Below are positions 43,479 to 53,257 of a DNA stretch of 64,000 nucleotides, piece after piece. The DNA comes from Saprospiraceae bacterium (GTDB lineage Bacteria > Bacteroidota > Bacteroidia > Chitinophagales > Saprospiraceae), in the NCBI GenBank assembly GCA_022841745.1, contig JALHQW010000003.1:62001-126000 (forward strand), in the 5' to 3' direction. The position numbers and the translations under genes were made by a program. Within the stretch, counting starts at the first letter, position 1. Each line of letters opens with the position of its first letter. The notes below the pieces were generated by a model. It made no database searches. It was not told the DNA's origin and worked only from the letters and a program-made list of their open reading frames with translations.

Positions 43479-46049
43479 ATGAAAAAATTTCTCACCCTCC
43501 TTTTCACCCTTTCTTTATCCTTTCAAGCCCTCCAAGCCCAATGGAAAGAGCAAGGTTTCGCCTTGTTCCCCGATGTCTCTTTTGATTGGGTCGAGGTGCT
43601 GCGGGTCGTTGATGAACAAACCCTTTGGGCAAACCTGAACAGGTTCGGATTTTTGCCTACCGGACAAAGCATCATGGAACCTTTCGTCGCCCGAAGCACC
43701 GACGGCGGCGAACATTGGCAGGTCATCGCCTTGCCACCCTATGCCGATGGGCACAGACCCTCCGCTTTGACAGCCCTGGATGCAAACAGTGCCTGGGTTT
43801 CGCTGCGCCACCCGACGGAGCGGGCACTTGGCAAAATCATCCGCACTGAGGATGGTGGTGCCAACTGGGAAATCGTCCTGCAAGATTCCTCTGCTGGGTA
43901 CATGATGCACTTCTTTGACGCCGAACACGGTGTGGTTTTTCGGGGCAGGGACTACATCCAACTCACGGATGACGGCGGCGACACTTGGCATCAGCCAGCT
44001 TACGTGCCGCCTGCCGACCCCGGCGCTTATTTTTACGTGCCGGGCGAGTTTTTCGACGCCGTGGGGAACACCATCTGGTTCCCTTTGGTGGACGGGACTA
44101 TCCTCAAAAGCACGGACCGGGGGAATCATTGGACGCTTCACCAAACCCCCATGTCAGTTGACGGCAAGCCCATCAACATGCTTAGTTTCTCCGATGAAAA
44201 CCATGGCATCGCCGCATCGGTACTCACTCCAAACGGCTATTTTATTGACACGCCGAGGCTCATTCATACCTCCGACGGCGGTTTGACCTGGGAGGAAATC
44301 CCCACTAACCAGTTCCCCGTGTCGCATGACCCGGACCTTTTTATCCATGCGATTGAAGCGATACCTGGGGCGCCGGGCGGCACCTTTCTGTTGGGCATCA
44401 ACAACAAGGGGTCTATCTTCAACGAGACCCATGAACTCTACATCACGCACGACAAGGGCGCAAGCTGGGAACTGTTCTCCGACTGCCCCAAGCCCGGCTA
44501 CCCGCTGGAAACGCTTGAGTTCCTCTCGCCCACCGTGGGTTGGGGCGGCAACGGCTCTGCCTTTACCCAGGACGACCCCTTTTTTTTGAAATACACCGGA
44601 GAGCCTTACCAGTCACGGGTCATTTTTCAAGTGGATTTGGGGGACCAGCAGCCCTCGCCGCAAGGCGTCCACCTGGCAATGGACAAAGACGGATGGAACC
44701 CTGCCGCCAACCCCATGACGCACATGGGCGGCTCGGTTTGGCAAACTGCCATCCCTGTGGAGCCGGGCGAGCCGCTGAAATACAAGTTCATCAACGGTAA
44801 TGCCTGGGGGCAAAACGAGAGCGTCCCCATCGGCTGCGGCGTGGAAAACGCAGCGGGGGCAATGGACAGGGAATACACCTTGCCCGTTTGCCGCACCAAG
44901 CAGTTGCCAGCCGTCCATTTCGGCTCCTGCATGAGTGGCGATGACCTGCCGCCGCAAACGGTTACCGCCTGCGACCCCAACGACAACCTCCCCATTTGTG
45001 AAACATTTGAAACCTACGCTTTAGGCACATTGAGCAACCAGTCCGACTGGTGGAGAAGCTACGGCTGCAATTATGACGGCACAGAAGGGGACTCCTGCGA
45101 CCTGCAAGTGACCAGCTATTGGGCGGGTTTCACCAATTACAGCGGCGGCAGGGCGATGCGCACTATGGGTTCTGGCGGGTATGGTTCCGCAGATTTGCTG
45201 CTTGGCGGAATTAGCAGTGGAAAAAACGAACTGGCAATGAAGATATTCGTGCCAAGCGGCAGCGGTACAACTGTATTCATGGAAATTGATACCGCATATT
45301 GGACGGGGCTGCCGTATTATCAAGTCAGTTTTGGCAACGACGGAAGGTTTATCAGTTGGGCAAGGGATTACTCCGCTTATGAAGTAGAAGCCGACTACCC
45401 CTTCGACCAGTGGATGGATTTTCGTTTGGTCTTCGACCAGGATAATCAGCAACGGGAGATATGGCTTGACGGGCAGCAATTGCTGGCGGTGGATGACCCC
45501 TATTCGATGGCTTCGCTGAATTTTGTCGGATTCAATGGTTACGCTGAATTTCATCCACTTTGGTCTCCCCGTAACGAGAGTTTTATTGATGACATCATTT
45601 TGAGGGCGCTCGTCCCGGGCAGTTCCATTGCGATTGCCCAGCCGTTCGCCAAGCAGCGGGAAACGAAACAAGCGGCTCGCTTCCGGCAGCCGGATTTGCG
45701 CAGATCCCCAAAAGGGATGCCTGCCTGCAACGACTGCCCAGGCTCCCTTCTTGCCCAACGCTCGAAACCTGCCGCTCCATTGCTTCCGACAGAGAACAAA
45801 ACATCGCTTCATCTTTTCCCCAACCCCGTCAGCGAGGTGGTGCAGGTGCGCTACCGCTTGGAAAATTCATCCATTTCCACTTTGCAAATTATCAACGCCA
45901 CAGGGCAGGTCGTGCAGGAGCGCCGGCTCCCGGAGGGCGGTCAAGGCGTGGTTCCGCTCAACTTGCGAAGCCTGCCGGACGGGCTGTATTTCGTTCGCTT
46001 GTCGGATGGGAGGGCGAGCGTGAGCCAGCGGCTTGTGGTGAAAAAGTAG
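43479..46049 (+). CDS. Secreted multidomain propeller with CBM-like and lectin-like domains, T9SS type A
   Basis: An 856-residue product; the ATG at 43479 begins a signal peptide (MKKFLTLLFTLSLSFQALQA). Residues 25-375 are a propeller with BNR/Ycf48-like blades (RSTDGGEHWQVI, RTEDGGANWEIV, LTDDGGDTWHQP, HTSDGGLTWEEI). Residues about 380-480 resemble a starch/glycogen-binding fold (IFQVDLGDQQPSPQGVHLAM, DGWNPAANPMTHMGG, YKFINGNAWGQ). Residues 507-710 are concanavalin-like (ICETFETYALGTLSNQSDWW, WLDGQQLLAVDDPYS). The end from about 779 is a T9SS domain (LHLFPNPVSEVVQVRY). Together these suggest a carbohydrate-binding exoprotein; no enzymatic residues were identified. It starts a run of four secreted propeller genes. 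Confidence 0.8.
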   Translation: MKKFLTLLFTLSLSFQALQAQWKEQGFALFPDVSFDWVEVLRVVDEQTLWANLNRFGFLPTGQSIMEPFVARSTDGGEHWQVIALPPYADGHRPSALTALDANSAWVSLRHPTERALGKIIRTEDGGANWEIVLQDSSAGYMMHFFDAEHGVVFRGRDYIQLTDDGGDTWHQPAYVPPADPGAYFYVPGEFFDAVGNTIWFPLVDGTILKSTDRGNHWTLHQTPMSVDGKPINMLSFSDENHGIAASVLTPNGYFIDTPRLIHTSDGGLTWEEIPTNQFPVSHDPDLFIHAIEAIPGAPGGTFLLGINNKGSIFNETHELYITHDKGASWELFSDCPKPGYPLETLEFLSPTVGWGGNGSAFTQDDPFFLKYTGEPYQSRVIFQVDLGDQQPSPQGVHLAMDKDGWNPAANPMTHMGGSVWQTAIPVEPGEPLKYKFINGNAWGQNESVPIGCGVENAAGAMDREYTLPVCRTKQLPAVHFGSCMSGDDLPPQTVTACDPNDNLPICETFETYALGTLSNQSDWWRSYGCNYDGTEGDSCDLQVTSYWAGFTNYSGGRAMRTMGSGGYGSADLLLGGISSGKNELAMKIFVPSGSGTTVFMEIDTAYWTGLPYYQVSFGNDGRFISWARDYSAYEVEADYPFDQWMDFRLVFDQDNQQREIWLDGQQLLAVDDPYSMASLNFVGFNGYAEFHPLWSPRNESFIDDIILRALVPGSSIAIAQPFAKQRETKQAARFRQPDLRRSPKGMPACNDCPGSLLAQRSKPAAPLLPTENKTSLHLFPNPVSEVVQVRYRLENSSISTLQIINATGQVVQERRLPEGGQGVVPLNLRSLPDGLYFVRLSDGRASVSQRLVVKK

Positions 46050-46304
46050 TTTAATTTCATAGCACAGGTGCATGGGAGGGCACGGACTTGGGCAGGTATT
46101 ACCCAGCCTCTCGATGGACCCGTGCTTCTGCGGAAATGCCGTGCATTATGTCAATTTATTATTTACCCGTTCCAATATAGCATAAAAACTTCACCCAAAA
46201 AAACCGCCAATCTAAGACCAATCGGCATGATTGGATATGGATGGCTATTGCCTATCTGTGACCATACTGCCAGCACACTTCACCCAATTTAATTCTTAAA
46301 CTAA

Positions 46305-48590
46305 ATGAAACAGCTTATTCAACTCCTGACCTATTTACTTTTTATGGTAAACACCCTTACGGCACAGTGGACGCAAACGAGTGGCCCTCAGTTTCCAGCG
46401 GTTCCACTTAATATTTTAAACATGAAAATAGATGGGAACAACCAGTATGCTGTCGCATATAACGCACTGTATAAAAGCACGGACAACGGCGGTTCATGGA
46501 CGAGGATATATGGGGGCAAACCCGATTATACGGAGTCCATTGCATGGCCCTATTTTGTGGAGGCATCGGGCAGCACAATATGTATCCCAGTATCGAATTA
46601 TAACACAGGCATCAATAAGGTTAAATGCTCTGCCAATGGGGGCACAAGCTTTCAACAGAGCATGAACAATTTCGGCTACCCAATTTCGGCGCTGCTGGTG
46701 GATGGGAGCAAGGTTTTCGTGATGGATGACCACGGCTTTTATATGTCCAACAACAGTGGGTTGACCTTCACCGATGTGGGCTTGACCAGCCCGGGGTCGT
46801 TGTATAATTACCCAGCCGACCTCCGTCAGACACAGGAAGGGAAAATCTTGATTTTCACAGAGCTTGACCCCAATAGCTATGCTCCTCTGGGTGCTTATAT
46901 CTACCGGAGCACGGACAATGTGAACTGGGAACCCATTAACGTCAGCGGCGGGAGCAACCCATTGCCTTGCGGGCAAAACGGCCAGTACGCATACTTTTCT
47001 ACCCTTGGTTATTTCAATGGCAGCATCTTGGTAGGCCTGTACAATGGGGACGGGACAGGCGCATTGTACGAAAGCCCAGACCTTGGTGAAAACTGGTATC
47101 CTGTTGGCGGCCCATTTGATTATTACTGCGAAATTTTAGCTTATACAGACGGTAGGATATATGCCTTGGGCGATGATTTCTCAACCATCTATATCTCCAC
47201 GGATGGCGCAACTTGGGCTTCCTCCCCGGCTCCGGTCAATGAAATATTCAATGTCACGCCACTTGACGGCTCCGGCACAAAGTTCGTTGGTGGTGGCACT
47301 TATTATCAGGGCGGCAGTTGGCATTCCACCAATAACGGCGCTACTTGGACCCAGAACCCCAATTCCCCTGCTTCACCTGACCAAGGCGTCATTTACGACT
47401 ATATTTCAGAAGGTAACACCAAATTCATGGTAACGCACAACCACGGCGTGTTCCGTGGTACGGGCAACAACCCCGCAAATACCACCTGGACGCCAGTGCT
47501 GGCCAATGGCGTGAACGGCGGGGGCGATACCGGTTGGGGCAAAAAAGGGAACACCCTATTGGCTGGCATTGACTATTTTGGGGCAGGCGATGGGGGCATT
47601 TTCCGCTCCACCAACAACGGCAACTCGTGGACGAAAACCCATACGGGCGTTGGGCTTTGTTTCCTTGATGATGGCAACGAAATATTTGCGGGGGTGGACT
47701 ATGATGGCATCTTCAAATCCACTAACCACGGCCAGACTTGGACCGCAGTGAACAATGGCCTCCCATCCGAAACATATCTCCGCAGCACTTCGGACCTTAT
47801 CCGTTCCGGGAACAACTTGGTTGCCTCGTTCTTCTTCGGCGGCATTTATTACAAACCCGGCAACAGCAGCACTTGGGTACAGTCTTATGCACCTGGCTAC
47901 ATATTTGGCGAACAGTTTTATTGCATGGCAAAAGCGGGTTCTACGCTGTTTGCAGGCTCCAACCTTGGCCTAATAAAATCCATGGACGATGGCGAATCCT
48001 GGGAATACGTCCAGAATGGGCTGGACTGGACAAACCCCGTTACCTTCCTCTACGTGAAGGATGACGACGAACTATATATTGGCACAGGTACAGGAGGCAT
48101 TTTGCGCAGCACTGATGGTGGCCAAACATTCGTGACTTATAACGATGGTGCTGTGCCGAACAACTATGTGTCATTCATAGGAAAAGATGGCCCCAACCTG
48201 CTCGCTGGTTGGAATTGGGTGCCAGAAACGCTCTTTTCCTACTATTACTACCATCCCGGCCAAGGGCTTTGGTGCCGCAATGCAGCGCAATACATCCATG
48301 CACCAAATGGCGGCAATGACCCCGATGTCGTGACAACTTCCCAGCTGCGTATCTTCCCCAACCCAGTATCTGGCAGCAAGGTACAGTTCAGGCTCAATGC
48401 CGACCTCGAACAGGTTGCTGGCGCAAAAATCATGAGCATCAAAGGCGAAGTGCTGGTGGACGAACCGACGCTATATCGCCCAGAAATGGAAGTAGGCGAC
48501 CTTTCAGCTGGCATGTACTTTTTGCAGGTGACATTGCAGGGCGGGGTGGTACTAAGGCAGCCGTTTATCGTACAAAAAAACCGACAATAA
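46305..48590 (+). CDS. Sortilin-like/BNR propeller exoprotein, T9SS type A
   Basis: A 761-residue protein with signal peptide MKQLIQLLTYLLFMVNTLTA. The body has at least eight Asp-box motifs (STDNGGSWTRI, STNNGNSWTKT, STNHGQTWTAV, SMDDGESWEYV, STDGGQTF) spaced by 50-70 residues, which fits one or two ten-bladed sortilin-like propellers. It ends with a T9SS type A domain from about residue 679 (LRIFPNPVSGSKVQFRL). No catalytic site was recognised; such proteins often bind extracellular ligands. It is in series with the propeller gene upstream (255 bp gap) and the kelch gene downstream. Confidence 0.82.
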   Translation: MKQLIQLLTYLLFMVNTLTAQWTQTSGPQFPAVPLNILNMKIDGNNQYAVAYNALYKSTDNGGSWTRIYGGKPDYTESIAWPYFVEASGSTICIPVSNYNTGINKVKCSANGGTSFQQSMNNFGYPISALLVDGSKVFVMDDHGFYMSNNSGLTFTDVGLTSPGSLYNYPADLRQTQEGKILIFTELDPNSYAPLGAYIYRSTDNVNWEPINVSGGSNPLPCGQNGQYAYFSTLGYFNGSILVGLYNGDGTGALYESPDLGENWYPVGGPFDYYCEILAYTDGRIYALGDDFSTIYISTDGATWASSPAPVNEIFNVTPLDGSGTKFVGGGTYYQGGSWHSTNNGATWTQNPNSPASPDQGVIYDYISEGNTKFMVTHNHGVFRGTGNNPANTTWTPVLANGVNGGGDTGWGKKGNTLLAGIDYFGAGDGGIFRSTNNGNSWTKTHTGVGLCFLDDGNEIFAGVDYDGIFKSTNHGQTWTAVNNGLPSETYLRSTSDLIRSGNNLVASFFFGGIYYKPGNSSTWVQSYAPGYIFGEQFYCMAKAGSTLFAGSNLGLIKSMDDGESWEYVQNGLDWTNPVTFLYVKDDDELYIGTGTGGILRSTDGGQTFVTYNDGAVPNNYVSFIGKDGPNLLAGWNWVPETLFSYYYYHPGQGLWCRNAAQYIHAPNGGNDPDVVTTSQLRIFPNPVSGSKVQFRLNADLEQVAGAKIMSIKGEVLVDEPTLYRPEMEVGDLSAGMYFLQVTLQGGVVLRQPFIVQKNRQ

Positions 48591-48598
48591 CCTGATTT

Positions 48599-48640
48599 CA
48601 CAAGTGGCGACGCTGTTGCAAATGGCGTCGCCATCTTGTG
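48599..48640 (+). terminator. Hairpin between propeller genes
   Basis: CACAAG/CTTGTG and GGCGACG/CGTCGCC pair in a nested stem around the loop CTGTTGCAAATGG, starting nine bases after the stop codon of the sortilin-like gene. A strong stem without a following T-run; terminator or attenuator. Confidence 0.6.
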
Positions 48641-48677
48641 TATGAACCCTTACTGTTTTATCCTAAATCCTTTTCCA

Positions 48678-50156
48678 ATGAAAAAACTTAAACCCTCCTT
48701 CCTACTCCTCACACTTCTACTGTCGCTGGTACTGACAAAAGCCCAAAACCTAACCGTGGAGCGTGCCCCCCAAGCGGTCGCTGTCGTGGGCGACAAGGTG
48801 CTTTTCGGGGGCGGCTACAACTATGGCGGCTATTTTTCCAACCGGGTGGAAATTTACGACGATGCTAGCAGCGCCTGGTCTTTTCATGACCTAGAAAGCC
48901 ACGACCTGCAGACCATCGTGACAGGCGGCAAAGCCCTCTTTTTCCCAGCCAATACTGAAAGCGACCGCTTGGACATTTTTGATGCTGCCTCAGGCGCTTG
49001 GTCGCAGTCCGTTTTCCCGAAAGCGGTTTCCTATCCCTCGGCATTTGCCGCAGGCAACAAAGTGTTTTTTCATTCCGGGTATTACTTTGAAAACGGACAA
49101 TACACCTATGACGAGTCGGTCATGGTGTACGATGTGCAGACCGGAGCATGGTCGGTAAGGGACCTGGGCAGAACTTATCCCACTGTTTCCCAAGTGCTGA
49201 ACAAAGTGGTGTTTGTCGGCGGGCAAATCCCTCCCAATTTTCTGGCTTCTGGCGCTGTGGACAGCTACGACCTCGAAGAAGACTCATGGACGATGGCGTC
49301 GCTTTCGGTGACCCGGTACTACCCAGGGCAGCTTGTCGTTGGCGACAAACTGATTCTGGCGGGCGGGTTCACCGATACTGACAACAGCGCTGTGGTGGAT
49401 ATTTACAACGCCTCGACCAATGGCTGGACGCAACAGGCTTTGAGCAGCCCTTCCGCTTATTCCTCCACCGTCGTCGTTGGCTCCAGTGCCTTTTTTATCG
49501 GGGGCTATGGCAGCAATTTTTTGGAAACGGCAGACGTCCATATTTACAATGCCGACTTAGATGAATGGTCAAGCACCCAGATGTCACAGGCTAGAAGCTC
49601 CACGACGGTAGTGGTTGTGGACGACGAGGTGCTGATAACTGGTGGGGAAGCCTACGACCCCAATACTGGCAACTATCTCCTTTTTGACGAAGTGGATATC
49701 TATGATGTCGCCAGCAGCGCTTGGTCGTCCGCACAATTATCTGAAGCCCGCCGATACCCTGCCTCCTTCGTGAAAAACGGCAGGGTGGTTTTTGTAGGCG
49801 GAATGGATATCTATGGAGCACCTTTCCCCCAAGTGGATGTTTATGACAGCTTTACAGGCGAGTGGACGAGCCTCCTTTCCGAAAATGCCAATTTCCGAAC
49901 GGGTCTCACCGACTCGAAACTCTACCTCGCCGGTGGGAAAACCTTTTTGCCGAATGGGCTAAGCCGCCCCACCGGTACCGTGGATGTCTTCGACTTCGTC
50001 AGCGGTACCTGGTCGCAAACCGCCCTGCCAAGCCAGCGGGTCGGCTTGGGCATGGCAGCCCTGCCCGGCAAAATAATGCTTGCCGGGGGGAGGACGGAAA
50101 TAGCGCCGGGCATTTTACACAAAATGACAAACATCGTGGACATCATCGAAGATTGA
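48678..50156 (+). CDS. Secreted kelch-repeat protein
   Basis: A 492-residue product with signal peptide MKKLKPSFLLLTLLLSLVLT from the ATG at 48678. Kelch-type repeats of about 50 residues are clear (GGYNYGGYFSNRVEIYDDAS, GGFTDTDNSAVVDIYNAS, GGYGSNFLETADVHIYNADL, GGMDIYGAPFPQVDVYDSF), roughly seven to eight blades. Unlike its neighbours it lacks a recognisable T9SS sorting domain; the C-terminus (LHKMTNIVDIIED) is part of the last blade. It may therefore be periplasmic or be exported by another route. The function is unknown. Confidence 0.8.
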   Translation: MKKLKPSFLLLTLLLSLVLTKAQNLTVERAPQAVAVVGDKVLFGGGYNYGGYFSNRVEIYDDASSAWSFHDLESHDLQTIVTGGKALFFPANTESDRLDIFDAASGAWSQSVFPKAVSYPSAFAAGNKVFFHSGYYFENGQYTYDESVMVYDVQTGAWSVRDLGRTYPTVSQVLNKVVFVGGQIPPNFLASGAVDSYDLEEDSWTMASLSVTRYYPGQLVVGDKLILAGGFTDTDNSAVVDIYNASTNGWTQQALSSPSAYSSTVVVGSSAFFIGGYGSNFLETADVHIYNADLDEWSSTQMSQARSSTTVVVVDDEVLITGGEAYDPNTGNYLLFDEVDIYDVASSAWSSAQLSEARRYPASFVKNGRVVFVGGMDIYGAPFPQVDVYDSFTGEWTSLLSENANFRTGLTDSKLYLAGGKTFLPNGLSRPTGTVDVFDFVSGTWSQTALPSQRVGLGMAALPGKIMLAGGRTEIAPGILHKMTNIVDIIED

Positions 50157-50216
50157 ACAGCCTCATCTGCAATAGGGCGTTCTTTCATTTTGCAAATCAC
50201 TTAAAATCAACCTTTT

Positions 50217-51761
50217 ATGAAAAAGATTACCTCCACTATACATTTTTTGCTGGCGCTATGGGCCTTTGTCAATGCCCAGACGCCGGGCAGCGTTGACCCA
50301 TCTTTTGGTGAAAACGGTTGGCTGTCGCTCAGTTGGGAGCGGCTCAATGGAAACATCGCCGCTGCCGAGCGGCTTCCCGACGGGAAACTGCTCCTGCTCA
50401 CCCGGAACAGCCTCCTGCGCCTCAACCCTGATGGCTCTCCGGACACCTCCTTCGGGGGTGGGGTGGTGACGTTGCCGGAACTTCCACCCGAAAACACGAC
50501 TACAGATTATGGGCACATGGCCGTTCAGCCCGATGGCAAGATACTCCTCCTTGGCAACAACTATGACCCGAGCACCGGCAATTTCGTGCTGTTCATGATG
50601 AGGCGCTTAACAGATGGCTCGCCGGATTGGACATTCGGCAGTGCCTCGATGGTGAAGGATGTCAGCCCGCATTCTGGAACCGGCATCCCGCTCATCCGCC
50701 CGGATGGGAAAATAGCGGTAGTTTGCCGTCAAAATACCCAAGCCTACCTGCTTCGCCAATACCTGCCCGACGGCTCGCCCGACCTTTCTTTTGGCACAAA
50801 CGGACAGACTGTTGTGCTTGGCACACCGGGTACCTGGGTCGTCAGCGCTGGAACCCGTGCTAAGCTCCACGACGACGGCTCCATCACCCTCATCAGTTGC
50901 CCGCTGGGTCCCAGCGGGCAAGGCTATCCCGTGCAGTACGATGTCCTGAAATTCCTTCCCGACGGAACGTTGGACGGCAGTTTCGGTGATGGAGGTGTGG
51001 CGCATCCGTACGCACCCGGCTATATCAGCGGCGTGGAATTCATGGGCGATGGTAGAATATTGGTCTTCGGACAAATGGACAACAGCATTGGCAGCGCTTC
51101 GCCAAACGAGGACTTCGTCATGCGCCTGTTGCCCAACATGGAATTAGACACAACCTTTAATGAACTTGGCATTTATATCGGTGGAAATGACGCCCCTGCG
51201 TTTTCAAATTTCCCGGATGTCTGGCTCGCACTTCAGAACGATGGTAAAATGGTGCTGGGCAGGGGCTTTGCCTGGCCGCATCAACCAACGCTCTACCGCC
51301 TCAATGATGATGGAATTTTGGATGGAGCATTTGGCAACGCTGGCAAACTAACGCTTGACTACCCCGGGGGCGTTCTTCAAAAAATATTGCCCCTTTCAGA
51401 CGACCAGCTTTTTGTAGCAGGCATATTTCACCATGGCGTCGAACCTTACTATCTTGACGTTTTCGCAACCCGCCTTTTCGCCGATGAAGTTTCAGCGCTG
51501 GCTGCATTGGAACCTGAATCCGGCTTTAGCATCGAACCCAACCCCTGTCGGGACTTTGCCAGGGTTTCTTTTCCTGCCACACTTCCGAAAGGCACTACTG
51601 TACAATTATGGGATGGGCAAGGCAGGTGCTTGGCACACTTGAAATTAGGAGATGGTAGTGCATTGGAAATCCCGACTTCCGAGTTGACACCCGGCACTTA
51701 TTGGCTGGAAGTCCAGAACGAGGCAGAACATTGGTCGAAGCCTTTTTTGAAAATAGAATGA
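50217..51761 (+). CDS. Delta-60 repeat exoprotein, T9SS type A
   Basis: A 514-residue protein with signal peptide MKKITSTIHFLLALWAFVNA. The body is made of delta-60 repeats (VDPSFGENGWLSL, AVQPDGKILLLGN, LLRQYLPDGSPDLSFG, LPDGTLDGSFGDGG, LNDDGILDGAFGNAG), a propeller-like family named for its roughly 60-residue unit. From about residue 435 a T9SS domain follows (IEPNPCRDFARVSF, then LTPGTYWLEVQNE). It is the last of four secreted propeller proteins on this strand. The role is unknown. Confidence 0.85.
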   Translation: MKKITSTIHFLLALWAFVNAQTPGSVDPSFGENGWLSLSWERLNGNIAAAERLPDGKLLLLTRNSLLRLNPDGSPDTSFGGGVVTLPELPPENTTTDYGHMAVQPDGKILLLGNNYDPSTGNFVLFMMRRLTDGSPDWTFGSASMVKDVSPHSGTGIPLIRPDGKIAVVCRQNTQAYLLRQYLPDGSPDLSFGTNGQTVVLGTPGTWVVSAGTRAKLHDDGSITLISCPLGPSGQGYPVQYDVLKFLPDGTLDGSFGDGGVAHPYAPGYISGVEFMGDGRILVFGQMDNSIGSASPNEDFVMRLLPNMELDTTFNELGIYIGGNDAPAFSNFPDVWLALQNDGKMVLGRGFAWPHQPTLYRLNDDGILDGAFGNAGKLTLDYPGGVLQKILPLSDDQLFVAGIFHHGVEPYYLDVFATRLFADEVSALAALEPESGFSIEPNPCRDFARVSFPATLPKGTTVQLWDGQGRCLAHLKLGDGSALEIPTSELTPGTYWLEVQNEAEHWSKPFLKIE

Positions 51762-51831
51762 TTACAATGAGCTAAAAAGGGAAGTAAATCAGCAGGTTGC
51801 AGCGGAGAAATAAGCGAATTTTCTGCTCGAC

Positions 51832-51864
51832 AGACCTGTCAGGTTTCAAAAACTTGGCAGGTCT
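51832..51864 (+). terminator. Imperfect hairpin AGACCTGTCAGGTT / AACTTGGCAGGTCT
   Basis: Twelve of 14 bases pair around a five-base loop, 70 bp after the stop codon of the delta-60 gene. It resembles a hairpin repeat family seen in other Bacteroidota genomes (from memory) and may serve as terminator; no T-run follows. Confidence 0.55.
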
Positions 51865-51885
51865 ATTCATATCTGGTGAAATAAG

Positions 51886-52002
51886 GTTGGCAGTTGGCAG
51901 TCACTAAGCAGTCTTACAGTCAAAAGTACTTTGTCTTGTACCACTGCCTTGACTAAACAATTGTCGAACTGACTGCCAACTGCCACCTGTCGAACTGCCA
52001 AC
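51886..52002. repeat. Inverted heptamer arrays (GTTGGCA / TGCCAAC)
   Basis: Two GTTGGCA units at 51886-51899 face three TGCCAAC-type units and a diverged unit at 51974-52002, separated by about 74 bp. The last unit touches the stop codon of the minus-strand lipoprotein gene (52003). It has the same design as the arrays at 7420, 32568 and 62572 but with a different unit. Confidence 0.8.
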
Positions 52003-52473
52003 TTAACGAAGTATCTTGACCGTGCCCGTTCTAACTGAATTGCTCCAATTTCCCGCCCGGTCACGCAGCCTAAGGTTGAAGGTCGTCTGCTCCGACGCTT
52101 TGGTGGGGTCGAGGAGGATGGTATGGGCAATCGAAACGGTATGGTCACCGAAGAGTGCATTGACCGACCTCGGTTCTGGGTATAGGTTATACACCAACTT
52201 GTCTTTATCTCGATTATCGGTCAGTTCAATGGCCACATCACCCGTTGTATATGCCTCTGAATCTTGGTCGCCATCAATATAGCGAATGGAGAAAGTCAGT
52301 TTGTCTCGGTGGGCAGTCACGGCATCGGGAAAATAGTTTTCGAGGGAAATCTTTGGTACGTCTGAATACGGTTCAGCAGGGTAATTGGTAACGGGATAAA
52401 CCTCTTCAACAGATTCATCTCCGCAAGAAAGGAACAGGCACATCACCAGCCACGGGTATGGAAATAGCTTCAT
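52003..52473 (-). CDS. Small lipoprotein of unknown function
   Basis: A 156-residue lipoprotein: MKLFPYPWLVMCLFLSCGDE gives a lipid cysteine at residue 17. The mature part is a beta-rich domain (KLTFSIRYIDGDQDSEAY, DVAIELTDNRDKDKLVYN, TTFNLRLRDRAGNWSNSV), reminiscent of Bacteroidota surface lipoproteins with Ig-like fold. No named family. It is divergent from the GNAT gene. Confidence 0.7.
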   Translation of the reverse strand: MKLFPYPWLVMCLFLSCGDESVEEVYPVTNYPAEPYSDVPKISLENYFPDAVTAHRDKLTFSIRYIDGDQDSEAYTTGDVAIELTDNRDKDKLVYNLYPEPRSVNALFGDHTVSIAHTILLDPTKASEQTTFNLRLRDRAGNWSNSVRTGTVKILR

Positions 52474-52648
52474 TCTACTGCGATTTGAGCTGCAATTTAT
52501 GCAATAATAAATTGCGGAACCACTTACCCTTTGGAGTTGTGAACTTTCGGAATGTTGCGCAGCCGAAACCTACAGGTAATGGGAAAAAACGGAATTTGCA
52601 AGCGCACCGATTGCCACCGACCTTTGAGCCGGCTATACTTCAATCATC

Positions 52649-53158
52649 ATGGAACAGTTCCCCGTTTTATACACTAACCGCCTTGTGCTGCGCAAAATCC
52701 TGGTCGAGGACGTACCGGCCCTGCTCAAATACGCCAACAATCGAAACATATCCGATTGGATTGTCAACATCCCCTACCCCTACGAGGAGCCGAACGCCGT
52801 TTTCAGAATTAGCTACGCCGTGCAGGGCTTCAAGAGCAAACAACGCTATGTTTTTGCCATCATCCTGAAATCGCAGGGCGAGTTGATAGGCGAAATCAGC
52901 CTTCACCTTTGGGGGTCGAAGGTGGAAGCAGAACTTGGCTACTGGGTCGGCGAGCCATTTTGGAACCAAGGGATTGCCACGGAGGCCATTGAGGCGGTGC
53001 TGCGTTTTGGTTTTGAAAAATTGGGGCTTCAAACCATTTTCGGCACCTGCCACGAAGAGAATCCCGCCTCTCAAAAAGTCTTGTTTAAGGCTGGATTTGA
53101 AAAGGTGAGCACCAACGGGAATGTCGGTCGGTTTGAGCGAAAGCGTGGGGCTGGTTAG
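52649..53158 (+). CDS. GNAT-family N-acetyltransferase (RimJ/RimL type)
   Basis: A 169-residue cytoplasmic protein. RimJ/RimL features are visible: TNRLVLRKILVEDVPALL near the start, then VEAELGYWVGEPFWNQGIAT (the acetyl-CoA-binding Q-x-x-G/A region), EAIEAVLRFGFEKLGLQTIF and HEENPASQKVLFKAGFEKVS. The substrate may be ribosomal protein N-termini or small molecules; it cannot be specified. The gene is a single unit, followed after about 100 bp by the convergent ATPase gene. Confidence 0.9.
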   Translation: MEQFPVLYTNRLVLRKILVEDVPALLKYANNRNISDWIVNIPYPYEEPNAVFRISYAVQGFKSKQRYVFAIILKSQGELIGEISLHLWGSKVEAELGYWVGEPFWNQGIATEAIEAVLRFGFEKLGLQTIFGTCHEENPASQKVLFKAGFEKVSTNGNVGRFERKRGAG

Positions 53159-53257
53159 CTAAAACCCCGGACTCAAAGCAGGCACCATCAGTGCAACCGA
53201 AGCCTTCACGAATCCATGTTTCAGCATCATTTACAACGAACCCACGTGGGTTTCAAG

